NCBI RefSeq assembly: GCF_016862075.1
Contig: NZ_BOMG01000048.1
Coordinates: 1 to 64,000, forward strand
Origin: Actinoplanes couchii
GTDB lineage: Bacteria; Actinomycetota; Actinomycetes; Mycobacteriales; Micromonosporaceae
Reading direction: 5' to 3'
Length of the DNA: 64,000 nt
In this document: piece by piece, positions 35,324 through 43,760 of the stretch
Layout of the letters: the number at the start of each line of letters is the position of its first letter
Position numbering within the stretch: position 1 is the first letter of the stretch
Notes under the pieces: generated by a model
What the model saw: only the letters and a program-made list of their open reading frames with translations
Database searches by the model: none
What the model was told of the DNA's origin: nothing
Position numbers and translations under genes: made by a program

Positions 35324-36039
35324 GATCTTCCTTCTTCCCAACGCTGCGGGATGCCCTCGGGGGCCTCACCCTCGCCTGCCCAGGACAGATTGCCCTGGGC
35401 GTCCACCACCACGATCCGCGGCGTCCGGACCAAGCCCCAGGCGACCGCGGCGGCGGTGTTCGCCAGGTTCGGCCCCTCTTCCAGGATGCCCTTCTCCTCG
35501 GCACTGCCCGGTTCTCCGGAGGACCGCTCCCAGTAGCCGGTCCAGATGGTCTCCCCGCCGGAGATGTCGGGGTGGACGAAGACCGTCCCCCGGCCGCGCC
35601 ACTTGGCCAGTTCCGGTGGCACGTCGGCGGCGCCGCCGACGCGGCCGGTGACCCGGTCCATGTCCGGGTAGCCGAACGCGTGCGGCAGCAGCTCGGACAT
35701 CCGCAGCGGCTGGGGCAGCGCCTCGACCAGCAGGTCCGGGCCGCCGTGCTCCCAGAGCAGCTGACGGCAGCGGCCGCACGGCATCAGCGGGGCACCCGCC
35801 GCGTCCACGCAGGAGATCGCCACCAGCTGCCCGCCGCCGCTCGCGTACAGCGCGCTGATCAGGCCGCACTCGGCGCACAGGGTCATCCCGATGGACGCGT
35901 TCTCCACGTTGCAGCCGACGATCACCCGGCCGTCGTCGACCAGTCCGGCCACACCGACCGGGAAATCCGATATCGGGGTGTACGCCAGCCGCATCGTCTC
36001 GATGGCGGCCGCCCGCAACGATGCCCAGTCGATCTCCAT
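35320..36039 (-). CDS. cdd: Cytidine deaminase with a C-terminal extension
   Basis: Residues 1-~130 are a complete small cytidine deaminase: substrate-binding NVENASIG near 44-51, the catalytic Glu and zinc ligand in CAEC near 55-58, and MPCGRCRQLLWEH near 86-98. The usual enzyme stops there, but this one continues for ~105 residues (RGRGTVFVHPDISGGE, WTGYWERSS, IVVVDAQGNLSWAGEG). I do not recognise the extension. The whole frame is open and coupled to deoA, so it is a real fusion or lineage-specific domain. It converts cytidine or deoxycytidine to uridine or deoxyuridine. Confidence 0.92.
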   Translation of the reverse strand: MEIDWASLRAAAIETMRLAYTPISDFPVGVAGLVDDGRVIVGCNVENASIGMTLCAECGLISALYASGGGQLVAISCVDAAGAPLMPCGRCRQLLWEHGGPDLLVEALPQPLRMSELLPHAFGYPDMDRVTGRVGGAADVPPELAKWRGRGTVFVHPDISGGETIWTGYWERSSGEPGSAEEKGILEEGPNLANTAAAVAWGLVRTPRIVVVDAQGNLSWAGEGEAPEGIPQRWEEGRS

Positions 36040-36096
36040 GACGCCGATTCTGCCGTATCCGGCCGGGCGGTTTCACCGCGGCACCGGCCCCCGGAA

Positions 36097-36141
36097 AACC
36101 GAAACAGGACGGAAACCCGAGGTCCCCGCCCTGTCCCGGTT
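36097..36141 (-). terminator. Terminator of the nucleoside transporter operon
   Basis: Arms 36097-36108 and 36130-36141 form a 12-bp stem in minus-strand RNA, counting two G-U pairs, followed by UUUU. It lies 13 bases after the last permease gene stop. On the plus strand the stem has two mismatches but is followed by six T. Confidence 0.65.
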
Positions 36142-36154
36142 TTTTACCGAAAGA

Positions 36155-37423
36155 TCAACTCTTGATGTACGGCTGACCCGACGCCGCCGGACCACGCACC
36201 CGGCCGACCAGCCCCGCCACCGCGACCAGCGTCGCCAGGTACGGCAGCATGTTGAGGAACTGGCTGGGCAGCGGGCTCTCGATCGCGCTCAGGAAGAACG
36301 CCAGCTTCTGGGCGAACCCGAAGAACAGCGCCGCCCCGAACGCCCCGAACGGGGTGAACCGGCCGAAGATCAGCGCGGCCAGGGCGATGAAGCCGGCGCC
36401 CGCGGTCATGTTCTTGGTGAAGCTGCCGGTCGCCACCAGCGTGAAGTAGGCGCCACCGATACCGGCCACCACCCCGCCGAGCAGCACGTTCAGGTACCGC
36501 AGGCCACGCACCCGGATACCCACCGTGTCGGCCGCGGTCGGGTGCTCGCCGACCGCACGGGTCCGCAGGCCCCACCGGGTCCGGGTCAACCCGAAGTGGA
36601 TCGCCAGCACCAGCCCGAGCGCGAGCCAGACCAGCAGGTTCGCCTCGAACAGCACCGGGCCGACGACCGGGATGTCGGCCAGCCCCGGGATCCGCCACTC
36701 GGGCAGCTGCGGCGGCTGGTTGTAGGTCTGCGCGTCGGGCTGCATCAGCCGCTCGTACAGGAAGCCGGTGATGCCGAGCGCGAACAGGTTCAGCACCATG
36801 CCGACCACCGTCTGGTCGACCAGGTAGCGGATCGACAGCACGGCCAGGATGCCGGCGATCAGCACACCGCCGACGGCCGCGCTGATCAGGCCGGCCCAGA
36901 CGCTGGTGGCCATCGTGCCGACCAGGGCGCCGGCGAAGGCGCCCATCAGGAACTGGCCCTCGATCGCCACGTTCACCACGCCGGAGCGCTCACCGAGCAC
37001 ACCGGCCAGCGCGCCGAGGATCAGCGGCAGCGCCAGTTGCAACGTGCCCTCGGTGGTGTCCACCAGCGGCATGAAGTGGCCGGCCACCTGCCAGCACAGG
37101 AACGACAGCACGAAGGTCAGGATGCCGAGCACCAGCAGCAGGTTGGAGCGGCGCTTGAGCAGCCCGGCGACCATCACCCCACCGGCGATCACGGTCAGCA
37201 CCCCGAAGAGCACCGCCCCGAACGGCCCGTGGATGGAGAGCGCGGCGCCCTCGGCGTTCTCACTCAGCGTGAACCGGGCGTCCTCACCGGGCGCCAGCGA
37301 ACCGAACACCCCGGCGGCCACCACCCCGAGCAGGATCAGGGCCGTGCCGAGCTTGCGTGGCCGGGACCAGAACGGCTCCGGCGCGGCGACCTCGGTCAGG
37401 TCCTCCACAGTCGCGGTCGACAT
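36155..37423 (-). CDS. Nucleoside ABC transporter permease (second)
   Basis: A 422-residue multi-helix permease of the BPD-transp-2 family (YufQ/NupQ-like). The first ~30 residues are soluble and about ten membrane helices follow. The permease block GERSGVVNVAIEGQFLMGAF and the AVGEHPTAADTVGIRV loop are typical. The ATG at 37423 follows the stop of the partner permease by four bases. It ends the transport operon before the terminator. Confidence 0.93.
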   Translation of the reverse strand: MSTATVEDLTEVAAPEPFWSRPRKLGTALILLGVVAAGVFGSLAPGEDARFTLSENAEGAALSIHGPFGAVLFGVLTVIAGGVMVAGLLKRRSNLLLVLGILTFVLSFLCWQVAGHFMPLVDTTEGTLQLALPLILGALAGVLGERSGVVNVAIEGQFLMGAFAGALVGTMATSVWAGLISAAVGGVLIAGILAVLSIRYLVDQTVVGMVLNLFALGITGFLYERLMQPDAQTYNQPPQLPEWRIPGLADIPVVGPVLFEANLLVWLALGLVLAIHFGLTRTRWGLRTRAVGEHPTAADTVGIRVRGLRYLNVLLGGVVAGIGGAYFTLVATGSFTKNMTAGAGFIALAALIFGRFTPFGAFGAALFFGFAQKLAFFLSAIESPLPSQFLNMLPYLATLVAVAGLVGRVRGPAASGQPYIKS

Positions 37424-37427
37424 GTCC

Positions 37428-38690
37428 TCAGCCCTTCGCCAGAGAGGCGCCGAGACCGGTGGACCGGGCGGCACGCAGACGGAAGATCGCCTTCACCAGT
37501 GCGGGGGCGGCGATGAAGATGACGATGAGCGCCTGGAGCACGGTGACCAGCTCCAGCGAGATGCCGGCGAACGACTGGATCCGGTTGCCACCGGCCCGCA
37601 GCGCGCCGAACAGCAGGGCGGCGAAGAAGGTGCTCCACGGCCGGTTCCGGCCCAGCAGGGCGACCAGCAGGCCGTCGAAGCCGATGTTGCCGGCCACCGC
37701 CGGGGTCAGCGCGTGCGCGGTGCCGAGCACCTGGGTCGCGCCACCGAGACCGGCCAGGCCGCCGGCGACGGCCATCAGCAGCACGTACGTCCGGGCGACG
37801 CTGATGCCGGCGGTCCTGGCCGCGTGCGGGTTGGCGCCCACCGCGCGGATCTCGAAACCGAAGGCGGACCGCTTCAGCAGCCAGGCCACCCCGGCGGTGA
37901 CCAGCACCGCGAGGATGATGCCGAGGTGCACCCGCAGAACGCCGCCGGGCGACGGGAGCTGTGCCGACTCGGCGACCGTCTTGCTGATCGCGTCGCTGCG
38001 GCCCTCGGCCTGGACACCCTTCTGGATGACCAGCCAGGACAGGAACAGCGCCGAGGTGTAGTTGAGCATGATCGTGGTGATCACCTCGTGGGCGCCGGTG
38101 CGCGCCTTCAGCAGGCCGGGGATGAAGCCCCACAGTGCGCCGCCGATCACGCCGGCGACCAGCGCGACGGCCAGGTTGAGCACGATCGGCAGGCCGAACG
38201 AGAAGCCCGCGACGCCGGCCACGATGCAGCCGAGCACCGCCTGGCCCTGGGCGCCGATGTTGAACAGGCCGCCGCGGAAGGCCAGCGCCACCGAGAGACC
38301 GGTGAAGACCAGCGGAGCGGCGTACGTCAGGGTCTCGGAGAGCGGGGTGAACGCCTGCTGCCAGGTGGCCGTCCCGGCGAACCAGGCCTGGAATACCGCC
38401 GGGTCACCGAACGCGCCCATCAGCAGCTCGGAGTAGGCCGTGCTGATCAGCTCCCAGCTGGAGCTCAGCGCGTCGCTCGGGCGGGCGGTGAAGTAGCCGA
38501 ACTTGGCCAGCACCTCGGCGTCCGACACCACGATCAGCACCGCGCCGATCACCACCGCCAGCACCACCGACAGGGCGGTGAGCAGCACGTTGTTCGCTGA
38601 CCAGAGATTGCGCAGGAACACGTTCATGAACGAGTCGTCGCCGGCGGGCTCCGGCTTCTTCACAGCCGGAGTCTGAGTCTCGGCGGTCAC
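37428..38690 (-). CDS. Nucleoside ABC transporter permease (first)
   Basis: A 420-residue permease of the YufP/NupP type with many hydrophobic helices and the family blocks FRGGLFNIGAQGQAVLG and EIRAVGANPHAARTAGI. A hydrophilic N-terminus of ~30 residues precedes the first helix. The GTG start overlaps the ATPase gene stop by four bases. Together with the other permease it should form the membrane channel for nucleosides delivered by the BMP lipoprotein. Confidence 0.93.
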   Translation of the reverse strand: MTAETQTPAVKKPEPAGDDSFMNVFLRNLWSANNVLLTALSVVLAVVIGAVLIVVSDAEVLAKFGYFTARPSDALSSSWELISTAYSELLMGAFGDPAVFQAWFAGTATWQQAFTPLSETLTYAAPLVFTGLSVALAFRGGLFNIGAQGQAVLGCIVAGVAGFSFGLPIVLNLAVALVAGVIGGALWGFIPGLLKARTGAHEVITTIMLNYTSALFLSWLVIQKGVQAEGRSDAISKTVAESAQLPSPGGVLRVHLGIILAVLVTAGVAWLLKRSAFGFEIRAVGANPHAARTAGISVARTYVLLMAVAGGLAGLGGATQVLGTAHALTPAVAGNIGFDGLLVALLGRNRPWSTFFAALLFGALRAGGNRIQSFAGISLELVTVLQALIVIFIAAPALVKAIFRLRAARSTGLGASLAKG

Positions 38691-40279
38691 TTCTCCCCCT
38701 CGGCCGTCGCGCCGGTGATGCCGGCCATCAGCAGACCGATCTCCTCGCGTGGCGTGTCCGGCGAGACGATCGCCAGGATCCGGCCGCGGTACATCACCGC
38801 GATCCGGTCCGCGAGGCCGACCACCTCGTCCAGCTCGCTGGAGACCACCAGCACCGCGGTGCCCTGGTCCCGCTCGTGAATGATCCGGTTGTGGATGAAC
38901 TCGATCGAGCCGACGTCCACCCCGCGGGTGGGCTGCGATGCGATGAACAGGCGCAGCGGGCGGGACATCTCCCGGGCCACCACGACCTTCTGCTGGTTAC
39001 CGCCGGACAGCGTGCCGACCGGGGTCGCCGGCGACTGGCACCGGATGTCGAACTGCTCGATCCGCTCGGTGGCGTTGCTGCCGACCTTGCTGCCGTCGAT
39101 CCGGATCGGATTGCCGAACGGGGCGCGGTCGTACATGTCCAGGATCAGGTTCTCGGCGACCGAGAACTCCTTGACCACACCGTCGTGGCTGCGGTCCTCG
39201 GGGACGTAGCCGACGCCGGAGCCGAGGATCTTCTTGGTGCTCAGCCCGACCAGGTCGGCGCCGTCCAGGCGGACCGCTCCGGCCCGGGCCGCGCGCAGGC
39301 CCATCACGGCCTCGACCAGCTCGGTCTGCCCGTTGCCCTGGACGCCCGCGATGCCGAGCACCTCACCGGCCCGGGCCTCCAGGTCCACGCCGTCGACCGC
39401 GCGGACACCACGGTCGTCGTCGACCACCAGGCCGTCGATCTTCAGGATCGGGTCGCCGGGCTCGGCCGGGCCCTTCTGCACCTCGAGGCTCACGGCGCGG
39501 CCGACCATCAGGGCGGCCAGCTCGTCCTCGCTGGTGTCCGGGCTGGCGGTGCCGACGATCTTGCCGCGGCGTACCACGGTGATCCGGTCGGCGATCGCCT
39601 TGACCTCTTTGAGCTTGTGGGTGATGAAGACGATCGACTTGCCCATGTCGGTCAGCGACCGCATGACGGTGAGCAGCTCCTCGGTCTCCTGAGGGGTCAG
39701 GACCGCGGTCGGCTCGTCCAGGATCAGCAGGTCGACCTCGCGGGTCAGGGCCTTGACGATCTCCACGCGCTGCTGCGCGCCGACCGGCAGGTCCTCGATC
39801 AGGGCGTCCGGGTCGACCGGCAGGCCGTACTTCTTCGAGGTGTCGATCACGTCCCGGCGGGACCGGCGGCGGTCGAGCCAGCCCAGCGGGCCGCCGCGGG
39901 TCTCCTCGGCGCCGAGCGCGATGTTCTCCGCCACGGTGAAGACCGGCACGAGCATGAAGTGCTGGTGCACCATGCCGATACCGGCCGAGATGGCGTCCCG
40001 GGGGCTCTTGAAGACCAGGGGTTCGCCGTTCACGACGATCTGGCCCTCATCCGGCTGGAGCAGGCCGTACAGCTGGTTCATCAGCGTCGACTTGCCGGCG
40101 CCGTTCTCGCCGAGTAGGGCGTGAACCTCGCCCGGCTCGACAGTGATGTCGATGTGGTCGTTGGCCACCAGGTCGCCGAAGCGCTTGGTGATGCCGCGCA
40201 GTTCCAGTTTCAGCGGAATCTCCCGAAGTTCGGTGATCGAGCCTGGTGGACGCTGTAATGCGAGCCGCCGCTCGGCCAC
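38687..40279 (-). CDS. Nucleoside ABC transporter ATP-binding protein
   Basis: A 530-residue tandem ABC ATPase like NupO/RbsA. The N-terminal half has Walker A GENGAGKST and Walker B LLILDEPTA; the C-terminal half has the signature LSGGNQQKVVVAREM and a degenerate Walker A (GVQGNGQTE). The start is uncertain. The GTG at 40279 has no SD. Conservation appears to begin at KLELRGITKRFG, and the codon before it is CTG at 40213 with GGGAG six bases upstream, so a rare CTG start may be used. The BMP gene ends 50 bp upstream. Confidence 0.93.
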   Translation of the reverse strand: MAERRLALQRPPGSITELREIPLKLELRGITKRFGDLVANDHIDITVEPGEVHALLGENGAGKSTLMNQLYGLLQPDEGQIVVNGEPLVFKSPRDAISAGIGMVHQHFMLVPVFTVAENIALGAEETRGGPLGWLDRRRSRRDVIDTSKKYGLPVDPDALIEDLPVGAQQRVEIVKALTREVDLLILDEPTAVLTPQETEELLTVMRSLTDMGKSIVFITHKLKEVKAIADRITVVRRGKIVGTASPDTSEDELAALMVGRAVSLEVQKGPAEPGDPILKIDGLVVDDDRGVRAVDGVDLEARAGEVLGIAGVQGNGQTELVEAVMGLRAARAGAVRLDGADLVGLSTKKILGSGVGYVPEDRSHDGVVKEFSVAENLILDMYDRAPFGNPIRIDGSKVGSNATERIEQFDIRCQSPATPVGTLSGGNQQKVVVAREMSRPLRLFIASQPTRGVDVGSIEFIHNRIIHERDQGTAVLVVSSELDEVVGLADRIAVMYRGRILAIVSPDTPREEIGLLMAGITGATAEGEK

Positions 40280-40329
40280 GGATCGTAAACCCGTGGCCGG
40301 GCGGCGGCCAGATGTTACCTACCCGAGAG

Positions 40330-41424
40330 TCACTTCGGCGCGGAGGCCGACTCGACCTTGACCTTGCCGGAGATCACGTCGGCCTTGAGGGTCTCCAGCT
40401 CGGTCTTCAGACCGGCGTCGACCTTGCTGTCGAAGCTGTGGAACTCGGCGAGCGAGACACCCTCGTTCGACAGGTCACCGACGTAGCCCGGGGCGGCGGC
40501 CAGGGTCTCGCCCTTGGCGCCCTTGACCACGGCCTCCTTGACGGCCTCTTCGATGTTCTTGACCACGGTGCTCAGGAACACGTCGCAGTACTGCGCGGCG
40601 CTGGTGCAGCCGTCCTGGTCGACCCAGATGACCGAGACCTTGCCGGCCGAGTCCTTGGCGACCTGGGCGGTGCCGAGGCCGGTGCCGCCGGCGACCGGCA
40701 TGATCACGTCGGCGCCCTGCGAGACCAGGGTCTCGGTGACCGACTTGCCCTTGTTCTGGTCGATGAAGCTCTCGGCGAAGGTGCCGTTCTGGGACGCCTT
40801 GTTCCAGCCGAGGACCTCGACCTTCTTGCCCTTGACGGTGTTGTAGTGCGCGACGCCGTCGGCGAAACCGTCCATGAAGATGGTCACCGGGGCGATCTTC
40901 AGACCGCCGTAGGTGCCGACCTTGCCCGACTTCGAGTAGCCCGCGGCCAGGTAGCCGGCCAGGAACGCGGCCTGGTGGGTGGCGAACTGCATCGGGTAGA
41001 TGTTGCTGTTGCCACTGTTGCTGTCCACGATCGCGAACTGCGAGGAGGAGCTCTCCTTGGCGACCTTGGTGGTCACCTCACCCATCAGGCCACCGACGGC
41101 CAGGATGAAGTTGCAGCTCTGCGAGACGTAGCTGCGCAGACCCGGCTCGTAGTCGGCCTCGGAGGAGGACGCCACGTACTTCGGGTCGACGTTGCTGACC
41201 TCTTTCTGCGCGGCCTGCAGACCGGCCCAGGCGGAGGCGTTGAACGACTTGTCGTCGATGCCGCCGAGGTCGGTGACCATGCAGGCCTTGTAGGCGGCCT
41301 CAGCGGCGGTGCTGCCGCTTGCTGCCGGGGTCTCGGCCGGAGCCTCGCCACAGGCAGCGGCAGCGAGCGTCAGCCCACCTGCCGCGAGAATCGCCACGAT
41401 CCGCTTCCCACGTACTGGGCGCAA
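40330..41424 (-). CDS. BMP-family nucleoside-binding lipoprotein
   Basis: A 364-residue Bmp/PnrA substrate-binding protein. A lipoprotein signal ends at AAAACG (Cys near residue 25). The Bmp opening MVTDLGGIDDKSFNASAW and the middle VGTYGGLKIAPVTIFMDGF block are clear. It delivers nucleosides to the ABC permeases encoded downstream. The TTG at 41424 is chosen because GGAGG lies five bases upstream, inside any longer frame. The promoter region carries a TATAAC box flanked by direct repeats. Confidence 0.93.
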   Translation of the reverse strand: MRPVRGKRIVAILAAGGLTLAAAACGEAPAETPAASGSTAAEAAYKACMVTDLGGIDDKSFNASAWAGLQAAQKEVSNVDPKYVASSSEADYEPGLRSYVSQSCNFILAVGGLMGEVTTKVAKESSSSQFAIVDSNSGNSNIYPMQFATHQAAFLAGYLAAGYSKSGKVGTYGGLKIAPVTIFMDGFADGVAHYNTVKGKKVEVLGWNKASQNGTFAESFIDQNKGKSVTETLVSQGADVIMPVAGGTGLGTAQVAKDSAGKVSVIWVDQDGCTSAAQYCDVFLSTVVKNIEEAVKEAVVKGAKGETLAAAPGYVGDLSNEGVSLAEFHSFDSKVDAGLKTELETLKADVISGKVKVESASAPK

Positions 41425-41525
41425 GACGCCCTCCTTCCGCTGCACACCGAGGTTCGAGTACCAGGGTGAATCTCAGGTCGGGAGCGTATCCCCGGGTCGG
41501 AGGCCCGTCAGGACATCGGTACGGA

Positions 41526-41569
41526 CTGTTGGCGCACTGTTATACCACCGCAATCACAGGTCTGTTGGC
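41526..41569 (-). promoter_or_regulatory. Promoter and candidate operator of the nucleoside transporter operon
   Basis: On the minus strand TATAAC (41544-41539) is a good -10 box and would give a ~108-base leader. An 8-bp direct repeat, ctgttggc on the plus strand, flanks it at 41526-41533 and 41562-41569, 36 bp apart. The copies overlap the expected start site and -35 region, as a repressor pair would. Confidence 0.45.
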
Positions 41570-41624
41570 CCGTCGCTTTCGGCTGGTTCAGGTGGCAATT
41601 GCACCCGCTCGCCGAAACAGACAG

Positions 41625-41867
41625 TTAATGTTCGGCCGGGGCAGTCTTCACAGAACGTCGCCAAGCTGTGATCCCGAGGACCCCGACGGTGGTGCCGATC
41701 GCCAGCGACGCACCGATCAGCAGGGCGTGGATCCACAGGAACGCGGTCGGTGATCCGGCGGCGAAGGACCGCTCGTCGTTCCAGATGGCCAGCCCGAACC
41801 GGGGCCAGATCAGCCACGTCCAGAGGCCGACCGCGATCAGGAACGCCGACCATCGTCTGTTGATCAT
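41625..41867 (-). CDS. SCO4848-family small membrane protein
   Basis: An 80-residue protein with two membrane helices: SAFLIAVGLWTWLIWPRFG and LWIHALLIGASLAIGTTVGVLG joined by NDERSFAAGSPT. This matches the conserved actinobacterial SCO4848 family, whose function is unknown. The ATG overlaps the last codon region of the upstream gene (TGATG), so it is co-translated with it. The YihY gene just upstream is also its neighbour in Streptomyces, as far as I recall. Confidence 0.85.
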   Translation of the reverse strand: MINRRWSAFLIAVGLWTWLIWPRFGLAIWNDERSFAAGSPTAFLWIHALLIGASLAIGTTVGVLGITAWRRSVKTAPAEH

Positions 41868-42247
41868 CACATGCCCAGTATCCCAGCGGCTATCCGTCGC
41901 CAGCCGGCCCGTACCTCCGCGGGCTCCGGCGGTGGACCCGGGTGCTGCCCGGCCGGGCGCGGCGGGAAGTCCTCGCCAGCCGGGGCCCGGGCCTCCTCGA
42001 TCGCGGCCCGGATCGCCGCCGGCGAGTCCAGCGGCAGCATCGGCTCGACCACGGCCATCAGGTCGTCGTCGGACACCACCGCGCGGGCCAGGGCGAGCGC
42101 GTGGTCCCGTTCGTACGGCCCGCAGACGACCGGCTCCCAGTCGTCCTCGTCGTCCGGGACGGAGCCCTGCGCGGCGATGGTGATCACCCACGGCTCGTCG
42201 GCGAGCGGCGAGTCCGGCGGCAGGTGCAACGTGACTAGTGTGCCCAC
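41867..42247 (-). CDS. Hypothetical protein
   Basis: A 126-residue acidic soluble protein: an N-terminal beta-rich part (VTLHLPPDSPLADEPWVITI), a DDEDDWEPVVCGPYERDHALALARAVV-type block, and a Pro-rich tail ending in AGWRRIAAGILGM. No known domain is seen. The GTG at 42247 lies eight bases after the YihY gene stop. Its 3' end overlaps the SCO4848-family gene start, so the three genes form one operon. Confidence 0.65.
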   Translation of the reverse strand: MGTLVTLHLPPDSPLADEPWVITIAAQGSVPDDEDDWEPVVCGPYERDHALALARAVVSDDDLMAVVEPMLPLDSPAAIRAAIEEARAPAGEDFPPRPAGQHPGPPPEPAEVRAGWRRIAAGILGM

Positions 42248-42254
42248 CGGCTCA

Positions 42255-43178
42255 TCATGTCGGGCGGGAGTGGCGAATCCAGGTGTTTTGCCCCACCGGG
42301 GCGGTCTTGTCATCAGCCGACAGATCGACCACCCGGCCGTGCGGGCTGGTCGCCGCCCAGGCCGCCCCGAAGAGCAGCAGCTGGTTGAAGACGTAGAGAT
42401 AGACCAGCGCGCCGACGGCGGAACCGACCAGGCCGTACGCCGGATTCCGCTCGACCAGCCCGACGAACGACTTGCCCACCGTGTTGAGCAGCAGCAGTCC
42501 GGTGCCGACCTGGAGCACCGGCGGGGCCATCCGGCGGGCGGTCATCCTCAGCCGGGGCACCGCGGCCAGCAGCGCGGCCGCCAGCAGCAGGTTGACACCG
42601 AAGGTGAGCACCCAGCTGACGATCGACAGGACCACGGCGAAGCCACCACCGGCCAGCCAGTGCAGCAGCCTCTCCAGGCCGTAGACGGCGAGCTGGGTCA
42701 ATGCCAGCAGGAGCAACAGACCGATCAAGACCATCAGATCGACCGCTTGGCGTACGCCGATGAAGCCGGGCTGCTCGTTCAGCCGCCAGATCAGCCGCTG
42801 TGACGAGCGGATCGCCTCCACCCAGCCGATCCCGGTGAACGTCAGGCCGGCCAGGCCCACCAGGCCGACACTCCCCTTGCTCTCCAGGATGGCCTGCACG
42901 TCCAGGAACGGCAGGTTCTGGCGCAGGAAGTCGCGGACCAGGTCGAGCAGCTCGACGTTGTTGGTCAGCAGGAAGCCGAAGACCGAGTAGCCGATCAGCA
43001 GCAGCGCGAAGACCGCGAAGAAGCCGTAGTACGCGATCGCGGCGGCCAGCCGGCCACCCTGGACACTCTCGTACCGCAGAATCGCCCGGCAGAAGTGATC
43101 GAAGTACGGCGACCGGTACCGCACGGCCATGATTCTGGCTTCGGCCGCGTCCAGCGCCCGGTCGATCGGGTTCACCAC
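42255..43178 (-). CDS. YihY/virulence factor BrkB family membrane protein
   Basis: A 307-residue protein with six predicted helices: AIAYYGFFAVFALLLIGYSV near 47-66, VGLVGLAGLTFTGIGWVEAI, LMVLIGLLLLLALTQLAVYG, VLSIVSWVLTFGVNLLLAAA and two more. GGRLAAAIAYYGFFAVFALL is the family signature. Its role is not settled, despite the old RNase BN label. The start is one of two adjacent GTG codons at 43178/43175. Confidence 0.9.
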   Translation of the reverse strand: MVNPIDRALDAAEARIMAVRYRSPYFDHFCRAILRYESVQGGRLAAAIAYYGFFAVFALLLIGYSVFGFLLTNNVELLDLVRDFLRQNLPFLDVQAILESKGSVGLVGLAGLTFTGIGWVEAIRSSQRLIWRLNEQPGFIGVRQAVDLMVLIGLLLLLALTQLAVYGLERLLHWLAGGGFAVVLSIVSWVLTFGVNLLLAAALLAAVPRLRMTARRMAPPVLQVGTGLLLLNTVGKSFVGLVERNPAYGLVGSAVGALVYLYVFNQLLLFGAAWAATSPHGRVVDLSADDKTAPVGQNTWIRHSRPT

Positions 43179-43224
43179 CGGCCGACCGTATCGGACACTT
43201 CAGCCCACCGGGGGACAGGACACG

Positions 43225-43755
43225 TCAGTCGCCCAGCGGGAAGTCCCGGCGCGGCCGCCACGGCCCCTCACCCCCGTGTGAGAACAGGGTGAAGGAGGAG
43301 ACCTCGAACCGGGCGGAGAAACCGGCCAGATCGTCGAAGACCGCGTCCAGCGCGGCGGCCGGCACGTCCTGCGCGACAGTCACGTGCGGGTGGTACGGGA
43401 ACCGGGTGTCCCGGTTGACGTCCTCGGACCGGGTGATCGCCTCGGCCAGCAGCTCGCACTCGCTGATCCCCTGCGCCAGGGTCACGAACACCACCTCGGT
43501 GACCGGCCGGAACGTGCCGGTCCCCCGCAGGTGGATGGTGAACGGCTCCTGGGCCGCTGCGAGCGCCTCGAGATGTTTCTCGATACCGGGCAGCGCGTCG
43601 GCCGCCACCTCGGTCGGGCCGAGCAGGGTGACGTGCGCCGGGGTGTAGGCGGCCTGCGGGTCACCCGCCTCGGCGCGCCGCCTGGTGAGCGCCGAACCCC
43701 AGGGCTCGGGGATGTCGATGGCGACGCCGATACGGGTGATACCCGGCTGGGACAT
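43225..43755 (-). CDS. 2'-5' RNA ligase family protein (2H phosphoesterase)
   Basis: A 176-residue protein with the two His-x-Thr motifs of the 2H superfamily: HVTLLG near residue 41 and HVTVAQ near 123, in the expected duplicated fold. Relatives hydrolyse cyclic phosphates or ligate 2'-5' RNA ends; the substrate here is unknown. It begins six bases after the trpS stop and is probably co-transcribed with it. Confidence 0.87.
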   Translation of the reverse strand: MSQPGITRIGVAIDIPEPWGSALTRRRAEAGDPQAAYTPAHVTLLGPTEVAADALPGIEKHLEALAAAQEPFTIHLRGTGTFRPVTEVVFVTLAQGISECELLAEAITRSEDVNRDTRFPYHPHVTVAQDVPAAALDAVFDDLAGFSARFEVSSFTLFSHGGEGPWRPRRDFPLGD

Positions 43756-43760
43756 GTCGC

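Noticed and set aside
41425..41624. Purine riboswitch upstream of the nucleoside-binding lipoprotein gene
   Set aside because: No conserved purine aptamer core or paired stems were seen in the leader; only promoter-like boxes and direct repeats.
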